NCBI RefSeq assembly: GCF_045679555.1
Contig: NC_092100.1
Coordinates: forward strand, 35,674,106-35,738,105
DNA length: 64,000 nt
Origin: Salvelinus alpinus
Taxonomy: Eukaryota > Chordata > Actinopteri > Salmoniformes > Salmonidae
Reading direction: 5' to 3'
Both the position numbers and the translations under genes were made by a program. The notes under the pieces were generated by a model, which saw only the letters and a program-made list of their open reading frames with translations, was not told the origin of the DNA and ran no database searches. The first letter of the stretch is position 1, and the number at the start of each line of letters is the position of its first letter. Positions 55,973 through 64,000 of this stretch are shown here, one piece after another.

Positions 55973-56995
55973 AGTGTTGAATCTGAATCAGTCTCTGATT
56001 GGAGGGAGAAAATGAAAACAACAAGTGTTTTAGCACTCCGGGATTATTATTGGATATACCTGGTTTAAAGGATGTAAATCCCCACATTAAAGGCCTCAGA
56101 CAGAGCTAATGGTCTCTCAGAGGTAACTTCTCTTTCACTGACACAGAAGAGCAAGAAAAGGGGAGAAGATTTTCCATTCAACAGAATACATTCAACAAAC
56201 AGACAAAGCTGCCATATTGCAGTAAAAACACCCATCACAAAAGCATTCAGATGTTAGGAGTGGAGAGGAGAGTATCTGACTCGTTGGTGTAACATGTTCT
56301 TATTCACCTTACAGAGAAAAAGACAGAAAACATCCACTTGACCCAGTAATGAGCACAACTGCTCCCATCAGCACACCTGTATACAGTCCTCACACACACA
56401 CTGAGGAGCAGATGGGATAGAAAACAGGCAATAACACTCTCCAGGAACCAGTTGTCTGTAATGCATTATGAATGTATCATGTGTAGTAGATTAAGGCATT
56501 TATAGAGACAAGAGGAAGAAGGAGGATGGGAAGAGGAGAAGGAGTGGGAGGAGGAGGTGCTGAAAAAGACGAGGACAAGGAGAAGAAGGAAGAGGCAGTG
56601 TATCTGTACCCTCTGCCTGCTGAGAGAGGAAATGTCCAGCTCAGTGATAAGGCCAGTCCAATTGATGCCTGTTGGATTTAAACACAGCCTTGGTGTTCCC
56701 CTCCAAGTCTGGCAGCAGAATGCCTCTGTAATTACTGAATGGCTCATTCGTACTTCCTTTCTCTTGAAATAAACTGAGAAACGTCTCTTTTGGAGCAACA
56801 TGAACATTTTCAATGCTTCCCTTCCTGTCTTCCTGTTCCCCTCTGGGCCCTGATGGATATTTGGTGGTCTGAGCTGAGCTGAGGAAACAGTAGCGGTCTG
56901 TGTGTCTGCTGAGAGGAAAAGAGGGTGACTGAGTGTATCTGAAGGGGCAGATGAGAAGTTGTAGTGATGTTGCACTAGTCACTACAGAACATCAC
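55973..56995. other. unassigned region
   Basis: Two overlapping minus-strand frames (56466-56982) are open but have no recognisable domain, and part is GAGGAAGAAGGAGG simple sequence (56510-56590). Nothing else seen. Confidence 0.4.
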
Positions 56996-57155
56996 GTTCC
57001 CCTGCTCAGACTTTGCATACATCAACCAATGGTTGAGTGCCACGTCATCGACTGTGCCGTCGGCACTAGATTGCTATAACGTATGATGTGGTTGTTGTAA
57101 GATGTATGCATTGTAAGATTTGACATCAGCGTCAACAACGTCTGAGCAGGGGAAC
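56996..57155. mobile_element. 160-bp MITE with perfect 16-bp inverted ends
   Basis: The left arm GTTCCCCTGCTCAGAC and right arm GTCTGAGCAGGGGAAC are exact inverted repeats. The interior (ACGTCATCGAC, TGACATCAGCGTCAACAACG) has no frame. The flanks (CATCAC / ACGACC) give no convincing target duplication, so the superfamily is open. Confidence 0.8.
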
Positions 57156-58014
57156 ACGACCATAAACATTTAATTCTGATGTTTGACCTTTCAACTGTGT
57201 GGCATCATGGTTATTCAGAAGCTTCAGTGCAGGAAAAGGCATGGTGAAACCCACACACATTAGGAATGTACTACAGAAGCGTATTATTGGTGATAACAAG
57301 AATCATTCATTTTCATTGTGAAATTGTGAAAGTGTAATTTACACAACACATAAATTACACTGTAGGCTACTTCCCCACAAAGGGGATGTACTACAGATCC
57401 GCGTATTGATAGAAGGAAGGATTCATTTTCATTTGGATATATGTTTTTGACAGTGTAACCATATGCAAACTTCAATTCAGTGTTCTAAAGTATCTCCCTC
57501 TCTTTTGCGCCTTCATCTGCACTGATCTGACAAAAAGAGGGAACCAATATGGTGAATGACTACCAATACTTGTCTCCTCACATCAAGGTAAGTAGAAACA
57601 TGTACAAGAAGAGGAAGTTATGTTAGATTTTTGGGATGCACCCAAGCTCTGTTACTGAACCCCAAATCACCCCCATAGCAACTATGCACCTTTGTATACC
57701 TGAAAGGATTGTATGGGTGTGAGGAATATAGCAGAAATCCAACGTAGGGCAAGGTGGCTACTACCACATTACTTGTATCTATGCTTTTAGTGCCTAGGGG
57801 GAAGGTGCTGGAGATTTATTTGGCATTCAGTGTGTGTGTGTCTATCTAACCACCTCGGGACAATGTGAAGATCAGGAGGTGGGAGGGAGGAGCTACAGTG
57901 TGGGAGGGAGGATAATGCAGCATTGTACAGAACCTCACTTCTAGACTCATTCACTGACAGGGACCAGAGGAAATGCAATGCAAAGGAATCACAGGGGAAG
58001 AGGAGAAAAGAGGG
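57156..58014. other. unassigned, with a short direct repeat and an exon-like start
   Basis: ATGTACTACAGAAGCGTATT and ATGTACTACAGATCCGCGTA (about 57266 and 57387) begin a diverged direct repeat of about 55 bp. At 57549-57587 an ATG in good context (AATATGG) runs 13 codons (MVNDYQYLSPHIK) to a consensus donor AAG|GTAAGT. No partner exon found. Confidence 0.4.
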
Positions 58015-59598
58015 CTCAGGGTCAGACGGATTACCAGGACGCGTACTCAGAGAATGCGCTGACCAGCTAGTAAGTGTCTTCAGTAACATTTTCAACCTCT
58101 CCCTGACCCAGTCTGTAATACCTACATGTTTCAAGCAGACCACCATAGTCCAAGACCACCATGTGCCCAAGAACGTCAAGGTAACCTGTCTAAATTATTA
58201 TCACCCCATAGCACTCACATCTGTAGCCATGAAATGCTTTGAAAGGCTGGTCATGGCTCACATCAACACCATCATCCCAGACACTCTGGACAGATTCCAA
58301 TTTATATAACGCCCCAACAGATCCACAGATGACACAATCTCTATTACACTCCACACTGCCCTCTCCCACCTGGACAAGCAGGAATACCTATGTGAGAATG
58401 CTGTTCATTGACTATAGCTCATCGTTCAACACCATAGTGCCCTCCAATCTCATCACCAAGGACCCTGGGACTGAACACCTCCCTCTGCAACTGGATCCTG
58501 GACTTCCTGATGGGCCGCCCCCAGGTGGTGAAGGTAGTCAACAACATATATACTCCACGACTCCAACACCATCATCAAGTTTTATGATGACACAATGGTG
58601 GTTGGCCTGTCCACCGACAACGATAAGACAGCCTGCAGGGAGGAGATAAGTGGCCTGGCAGTGTGGTGCTAGGCCAACAACTTCTCCCTCAACATCAGCA
58701 AGACAAAGAAGCTGATCGTGGACGTCAGGAAACGGAGGGCCGAGCACGATGGGGCTGTAGTGGAGCAGGTCAAGAGCTTCAAGTTCTTCTGTGTCCACAT
58801 CACTAAGGAATTATCATGGTCCACACACACCAACACAGTCATGAAGAATGCATGGCAACGCCTCTTCCCCCTCAGGAGGCTGAAAAGATTTGCCATGGGA
58901 CCTCAGATCCTCAAAACGTTCTACATCTTCACCATTGAGAGCATCTTGACTGGCTGCATCACCACTTGGTATGTCAACTGCTTGACATTTGACTGCAAGT
59001 TGCTACACAGGGTAGTGCGTATGGCCCAGTAAATAACTGGGGCTGAGCTCCCTGCCATCCATGATCTCTATACCAGGTGGTGTCAGAGGAAGGCCTTAAA
59101 AATTGTCAAAGATTCCAGTCACCCAAGTCATAGACTCTTCTTTCTGCTACTGTACGGCAAGTGTTACAGATTCACCAAGTCTGGAACCAACAGGACCCTG
59201 AACATTTTCTACCAAACCATAAATAGTTTGTTAAATAGTTAACTAAATAGCTACTCAGACTATCAGCATTGACCCTTTTTGGACTAACAATTTTGCTACT
59301 ATTTACTATCTATCCTGTTGCCTAGTCACTTTACCCCTACCTATATGTACATATCTAACTCAAATACCTTGCACCCCTGCACATTGACTTGGTACTTACC
59401 CTGTGTATATAGCCAAGTTATCATTACTCATTGTGTATTTATTCCTCATATTATTATGTTTCTGTTATTTCTATATTTTATTCTCTGCATTGTCGGGAAG
59501 GATCTGTAAGTAAGCGGAAGTAAGCATATCACTACACCTGTTGTTTACAAATCATGTGACAAATACAATTTGATTTGATTTATTTTGATTTGATTTAG
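58015..59598 (+). mobile_element. RSg-1-like LINE, 5'-truncated, with tail
   Basis: RT coding sequence from LPGRVLRECADQLVSVFSNI onward, a 3'UTR, and the tail GTGACAAATACAATTTGATT followed by TGATTTATTTTGATTTGATTT. The same family occurs at 4418, 5505 and 24175 and is the most frequent LINE here. Confidence 0.88.
58023..59245 (+). pseudogene. LINE reverse transcriptase remnant with C-terminal domain
   Basis: Frames give QSVIPTCFKQTTIV, VTCLNYYHPIALTSVAMKCF, then shifted [20 protein letters not shown] (first catalytic Asp), [10 protein letters not shown], and a deletion of the GAPQG box (about 58545-58555 jumps into STTPTPSS, normally DSNTIIKF). The YADD-type box reads FYDDTMVV. The C-terminal frame (58718-59032: RAEHDGAVVEQVKSFKFF, SWSTHTNTVMKNAWQRL, SILTGCITTWYVNC) stops at a TAA in MAQ*. 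The last part (ELPAIHDLYTRWCQRKAL, SGTNRTLNIFYQTINS) follows in frame after the stop. Several disabling changes. Confidence 0.85.
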
Positions 59599-61218
59599 AG
59601 CATAGAAATAGCATGACGTCTTCTTCTAGATTCCAAATCAATCCTGACCCCTGTTCCCTTGGTACTGATGTACAGTACATCTGAAATTATTGGATAGGTC
59701 CAAGCGATATTGCAAAGAAATCCACAAGTTTATCAGAAGGCAAAGTGAAGCATTTGTCATATTGCTATATCTGGACCTTTCAGATCTACAGAAGTGGCTA
59801 CGGGGTGAACTCCATTTGGAATTCAGAATTCTTTCTGTTCAGTGTCTGTGGACTGACATGCTAACAGGCTTACCAGCTAATATCGCCACACTGTGAGCAA
59901 GAGGGAAAAGGAAAAGAATGGCACGGCAATGTGTCCGAGTAGAGAAATACAAACCAAAGGTTTTATTTATTTTTGCCTCCTTATAGCCTCCCCATAATGT
60001 TCGAAATAATACCTAAAATAAGGAAAATAAAAAAACATTTCACTGTTTCAATTACGTCCACAGAGAAACAAGCCCAATGTCCAGACATTCATTTCATTTC
60101 AACCCCACTCCTTTTTTTCTTTCAAAAGCAGATCGGTCAGCAAACCCCAGTCCTTCTGCACCACATGTCGGTATCTGTGAGGGATTACCAATAGAAGAGC
60201 TCTTACAGAGAGCAGGCAAAGAACTGCTTTAATGCATCACTACATTAACCCAAAACACTACAAATGCTATTAAGAAGCACGTCGCAACCCAAGGAAAGAA
60301 AAAAAGATATAAAACATAATGCATTATGCAACTGAAATCTGCATGAAGTAATCACACCAAATCACTGTTCAATAGCCTGTCCTTCATCTTAGCCAAGGGG
60401 ACCTGGGATAAATCAAATGCAATCATACTAAATGGGTTTAGATTCAGTAACATAAAAAAGAGCTGCTTTTAGAAAGACGTGTAGCTTAGCTCTGATAAAG
60501 AAAGGGTTAAACCTTAGCTGCAGAAATCCACTGCAGTCTGAAAGCATTTGGCTGATAGCAACTGAACAGCAAAATCTATGCTCTTCTCTCCACAGCTCTC
60601 CCTTGACAAATTACTCTGTCTAGATTTTGCTTGGTTGTGGCTGTTGGTTTTCTTAATCTTCCAGTCTTTTATTGCAACGTTTGGCACAGTACGAATTGGT
60701 GCTTTAACAAGCTTAACCTGTGGAGACTGATCTGATGTTAGGGCTTGTTGTTCTATAAACTGCTGTGGGTATAAAGGGGTTTTACTGCATTCTAAATGGT
60801 CAAAATTACAAACAGAACAGTCTTCCTCAAGACAGCTCCCTCAATCAATCATCATATAGGCTACCCCCACAGCATCTCAACATCTCTCATTTTTAAATAG
60901 AAGTTACGAGTTATTAGAAAATAGTTTAAATTGTACTTAATTTTTTTAAATATAATCTTCCACCACCGTCCTCATAGTATATTTATTTTATATTTTTTAT
61001 ATTTCTATATTTATGTATAAGCATGTACAAGAGAGAAAAAACTGTCTCTATTTTGCATCCTGTACAAAATAAAGTTACTGTCTTCTTTGTGCATTCTATT
61101 GCATGGACTGGTGAGCAGAGAGAAGAGGAGGAGAGGAGGGGGTAAAGTCAGATCCATATAGAAATCCACTGAGTTAGATCCACACAGCTAGATCCACAGT
61201 AAGGCCAGCATGAGTCTC
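59599..61218 (-). other. lrrc4 3' flank and probable 3'UTR
   Basis: No transposon was recognised from 59640 to the lrrc4 stop, unlike the rest of the window. Several AATAAA hexamers lie on the minus strand, for example at 60982-60987 and 60668-60673, and more near 59962-59972, so the 3'UTR could end at any of these. The extent is not fixed by sequence alone. A palindrome GATGTACAGTACATC lies near 59667-59681. Confidence 0.5.
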
Positions 61219-63288
61219 CTAGATCTGGGTCTCTTGGACCTTCTCCTTGGTGTGAGTGGTCTTAATGACGTACGGCTCTGCGATGGTGCTGATGAGGCTG
61301 TGATGCTGCTGATAATACTGGCGGCTGGAGGAGCGATGCAGGGAGTTTCCCAAGTTGTTATGGGTCCAGTGAGCCCCGTAGGCAGCTCTGTCCCTGTCGC
61401 TGTCCCTGTCTCTGTGTCTGTCCCTGTCTCTGTGGGAGGACGATGAGGACGACGAGATGTATTCCTTATTGAAGACGGTGCTGTTGTGTTCCAGTAACAT
61501 GGGCAAAGCTAGCCCAGTCTCCTCAGACCCGCTAGAACCTGATCTGGCCGATGGAACCTGGGGAAGTTCCTCGTCCATCTGGATGATCTCAATGGTCCGC
61601 GCCGCCGCCACCGTGCTCCGCTGCTGGTGCCGCTTACGCAGCTTGTAGAAGGCAATCAACATGGCAGCGGCCAGGAGCGTCACCGCAACGAAGCAGCCAA
61701 TGATGATCTTGGTTGTCTTCATGACCTCGTCCAGGCTGGGGGGAGGGTGGATGGGGCCACGGGCCGTGGGGAGAGATATCTGGCGGGGGGTCTGGGTGTT
61801 CTGGAGCAACACAGTGGGTGTGGAGATGAAGACGGGTTGGAACACGGAGGGCGAGGCTGGGATGGTGGGTTTGGGTTTGGGGATCTCCTCTACGGTGGGC
61901 TCCAGCACCTCCACAGTCAGTGTAGTGAAATAGGACAGGTTGGAGGTGTTGAGTTCGGCATTGCTGACATTCAGGTAGGCCGAGGCGTTGGAGTTACCCG
62001 CCATGTTAGTTACCATGCAGGTGTAGACGCCTGTGTCCGATGGCAGAACATTGGAGAAGTTGAGTGTTCCGTCGTTAAGGACAGAAATCCGAGGGTGAGC
62101 TGAGCCGTGGGTCAGAACGGTCCCGTTAGGAAGCAGCCATCGGACCGATGACATGGAGGCTGTACGACACTTGAGTTCAGCCACTCTCTCTGCAGAGATG
62201 TTGAGGTCCCTGGGAGCATCCAGGATGAAGGGAGCAGAGCACTGGAATGTGGTCTGGTCCACCTCCACCAGGTATCGTCCTCTCATGTGGGCAGGGGAGT
62301 GGCAGCGGCCGCAGCAGGTGGAGTTAGTGGGGATGTACTCCCTGAGCCACCAGGACAGCCAGACCACGTCACAGTCACACCTCCAGGGGTTGTGGTGGAG
62401 ATGAAGTTCCACCAGGTACTGCAGCGGGGCAAAGAGGTCGTGGGGGAGAGACGACAGGTTATTATGGGCTAGATTCAGCTCCACCAGCGCCGTAATGTCA
62501 TCAAAAGCGTTCCTCTCAATCACGGTGATCCCAGAGTTCATAATCCAGAGTTTCTGTAGGGAGCACAGGCCGCGGAACGAGCCAGGCTTCATCACAGGGA
62601 AAGTGTTCTCAGACATCTCCAGCTCCTCCAGGCCTGTCAGGGGTGACAGGACAGGCATCTCCATAAGGTTACACATCCCCAGGTTCAGGTACTTGAGGTT
62701 CTGCAGGCCCTCAAAGGCCCCGTCAGAGATGTAATCCAGCCTCCTGAGCTCGCCCAGGTCCAGCCTCATCAGAGAGGGCACCCTGTTGAAAGCGTAGGAC
62801 GGGATGCTCTCGATGGGGTTGTTCCTCAGCCACAGCTCCCTCAGCTTGGACAGGTACTCAAAGGCCCCGCTGGGGATCCCCGTCAGTCTGTTGTCAAACA
62901 GCTCCAGGGTGTTGAGGCTGGTCAGGCCATTGAAGGCCCCCACCTCAATCTGCCTGATGGCGTTCCTGCCCAGCTGCAGCACCTCAAGATGGTGTAGGTG
63001 TCTGAAGGTGTCAGCTTGGATGGTCTCGATGCTGTTCTCCATCAGGTTGAGGTACCTGGTGTTGGTGGGGATCCCGGGGGGCACCCTGACCAGGCCACGG
63101 CGCGTACACACCACCTTAGCGAGCTGGTTGGTGCAGGAGCACACCGCAGGGCAGTTCTGGGGGTTAGAGGGAGCACCCAGGCCGGCAGGCTGGTACACAC
63201 TGAGAGCTGGCACCATGGTGAGGGCTAGCAGGGTGAGCAGGGCTGCGTTCCAGGTGGGCTGCAGAGAAACCTGGCCCACAGGACTCAT
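61219..63288 (-). CDS. lrrc4: LRRC4 / netrin-G ligand 2, synaptic adhesion protein
   Basis: A 689-residue single-exon frame. Residues 14-30 are a hydrophobic signal peptide ([17 protein letters not shown]). Then an LRRNT Cys cluster (C46, C50, C52, C61), about nine leucine-rich repeats (76-297), LRRCT (C304, C306, C325, C326, C329), one Ig C2 domain with C374 and C424, N-glycosylation sites (NSTC, NGT, NVS, NTS), a Pro/Thr stalk (445-525), and one membrane helix (527-547). The cytoplasmic tail ends in the PDZ ligand ETQI. NGL proteins sit in the postsynaptic membrane and bind netrin-G or LAR-type partners and PSD-95. The tail ([24 protein letters not shown]) and [15 protein letters not shown] favour LRRC4 over LRRC4B and LRRC4C, from remembered sequences. 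The tail has a Ser run (612-618) and an Arg-Asp repeat (620-634) not expected in mammals. Confidence 0.96.
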   Translation of the reverse strand: MSPVGQVSLQPTWNAALLTLLALTMVPALSVYQPAGLGAPSNPQNCPAVCSCTNQLAKVVCTRRGLVRVPPGIPTNTRYLNLMENSIETIQADTFRHLHHLEVLQLGRNAIRQIEVGAFNGLTSLNTLELFDNRLTGIPSGAFEYLSKLRELWLRNNPIESIPSYAFNRVPSLMRLDLGELRRLDYISDGAFEGLQNLKYLNLGMCNLMEMPVLSPLTGLEELEMSENTFPVMKPGSFRGLCSLQKLWIMNSGITVIERNAFDDITALVELNLAHNNLSSLPHDLFAPLQYLVELHLHHNPWRCDCDVVWLSWWLREYIPTNSTCCGRCHSPAHMRGRYLVEVDQTTFQCSAPFILDAPRDLNISAERVAELKCRTASMSSVRWLLPNGTVLTHGSAHPRISVLNDGTLNFSNVLPSDTGVYTCMVTNMAGNSNASAYLNVSNAELNTSNLSYFTTLTVEVLEPTVEEIPKPKPTIPASPSVFQPVFISTPTVLLQNTQTPRQISLPTARGPIHPPPSLDEVMKTTKIIIGCFVAVTLLAAAMLIAFYKLRKRHQQRSTVAAARTIEIIQMDEELPQVPSARSGSSGSEETGLALPMLLEHNSTVFNKEYISSSSSSSHRDRDRHRDRDSDRDRAAYGAHWTHNNLGNSLHRSSSRQYYQQHHSLISTIAEPYVIKTTHTKEKVQETQI

Positions 63289-63314
63289 GGTTCGGAGGAC
63301 TCATTATTCAGCAT
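63285..63314 (-). other. upstream ORF overlapping the lrrc4 start (ATGA)
   Basis: An ATG in strong context (CCCACCATGC) opens a 9-codon ORF (MLNNESSEP) whose TGA overlaps the main start as ATGA. Such an arrangement often lets ribosomes re-initiate and can limit translation. Sequence shows the overlap; the effect is inference. Confidence 0.7.
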
Positions 63315-63355
63315 GGTGGGGGGAGACAGACGCTAGAGGAGGACACAACACCCTC

Positions 63356-63394
63356 CTACCCTGGCTGGAACAAGGACAGGGCTCGCCACGCCAT
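63356..63394 (-). other. second upstream ORF in the lrrc4 leader
   Basis: A 12-codon ORF (MAWRALSLFQPG) lies between the probable 3' splice site and the first upstream ORF. It is relevant only if this leader exon is used. Confidence 0.5.
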
Positions 63395-63411
63395 CGATGG
63401 GACTGGGAGAC

Positions 63412-63500
63412 GCTACGCAGAGACAGACAGGGAGAGAAAGTGAGATAGAGAAAGAGAGAGGGAGAGAAGAAAAGAGAAAGAGAGAGGGAGAGTAATAGAG
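63412..63500 (-). promoter_or_regulatory. probable 3' splice site and pyrimidine tract of lrrc4 coding exon
   Basis: On the minus strand a long CT-rich tract ends CTGTCTGTCTCTGCGTAG, and the exon would start at 63412. LRRC4 genes in mammals have a non-coding 5' exon and an intronless coding exon, which agrees. The GA-rich plus-strand sequence to about 63560 is the rest of the tract. Confidence 0.6.
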
Positions 63501-64000
63501 GGGAGGAAGAGAGAGAGTGAAAGAAGGGGAGGGGGAATAGAGGGAGAAAGAGAGATTAAATTGAAGGCAGAGCAGCAGCAGAAGCAGAATGCTTTGCAGT
63601 GATAAAAACAAACGGTTGAAAACCAGGATCAATCACCTACCTCATTAGTTCTGAAATGGCCTGTTTCTTCTTCCTTTGCGAAAACCAATCATAAACCACA
63701 GCCGTGTAGTTCACTTCAATGGAAAATCAGAAAAGTGAAAAATATATTTAATTTCAGTTCTTCTCCTTCCTCTGGAATGTGGTGGTAATGTCCCTGTGTT
63801 AACCAATGGAACAAGATGTCTCCTGTTAGCCAGTGGTGAGAGGAGCAGAGCGGAGTGGAGCAGCGTGTAGAGACTACAGGCTCGGTGGGAAAGGACAGGC
63901 CGTGTGGGTTAAGCTAAGCAGGTGCCTGGCGTCCCCCAGCCCCCCTCCTCTCCCCCTCTCCCTGCCTGCAGCCGCAGACACACGGCCCCCTCTGTTGACG
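63501..64000 (-). other. lrrc4 upstream intron or promoter side, unassigned
   Basis: GA-rich to 63560, then unique sequence, then a G/C-richer end (63830-64000). The 5' non-coding exon and the promoter were not identified and may lie beyond the window. Confidence 0.4.

Noticed and set aside
61627..62103. 158-codon plus-strand frame opposite lrrc4
   Set aside because: Antisense shadow of a G/C-rich real gene; no independent domain.
62804..63448. 214-codon plus-strand frame opposite lrrc4
   Set aside because: Leu codons of the repeats read on the other strand give an open frame; no domain.

Overview
The window looks like a stretch of salmonid (salmon or trout type) chromosome. No bacterial gene organisation is visible. 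The evidence is the repeat set: several Tc1-like transposon families flanked by TA (one of Sleeping Beauty type), tRNA-derived SINEs of HpaI and SlmI type, RSg-1-like LINEs with TTTGATTTGATT tails, L2-like LINEs, gypsy LTR elements, hAT-like elements, and very long (TG)n and (CT)n tracts. Family names come from memory of these families; no search was run.

Only one host gene is clear: an intact single-exon coding sequence for the synaptic adhesion protein LRRC4 (netrin-G ligand 2) at 61219-63288 on the minus strand. It has a likely 5'UTR splice acceptor and two short upstream ORFs. About 60 kb downstream of it is almost all transposon debris. In mammals LRRC4 lies antisense inside an intron of SND1. 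If that holds here, much of the window may be SND1 intron, but no SND1 exon was recognised.

Layout. 0-5.5 kb: a Tc1 copy, a possible two-exon small ORF, and a LINE 3' end. 5.5-13 kb: a degenerate LINE carrying a hAT insertion, then a Sleeping Beauty-type element split by a gypsy element with a 1,067-residue open gag-pol. 13-20 kb: SINE, satellite-like repeat, (TG)n, and a chimera of two Tc1 families abutting a miniature element. 20-26 kb: a hAT-like element with a perfect 8-bp target duplication, a TTATGACA repeat field, and a LINE. 26-34 kb: two copies of one Tc1 family, one carrying a solo LTR, plus a second solo LTR. 34-38 kb: (TG)n, a promoter/exon-like module, a solo LTR, and a piggyBac transposase C-terminal remnant. 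38-46 kb: L2-type LINE pieces with a 15-bp minisatellite, and a Tc1 copy with a nested solo LTR. 47-54 kb: a second hAT-like copy, and four Tc1-type elements including one with a 323-codon open transposase that lacks a catalytic segment. 54-61 kb: two miniature inverted-repeat elements, a LINE, and the lrrc4 3' side. 61-64 kb: lrrc4.

The genes do not form a pathway. What the window records best is an order of insertions: LINEs and Tc1 elements are the older layer, and LTR elements and hAT-type elements are inserted into them. Most transposase and LINE reading frames are broken. The gypsy gag-pol (open up to its truncation) and the 323-codon Tc1 frame are the exceptions.
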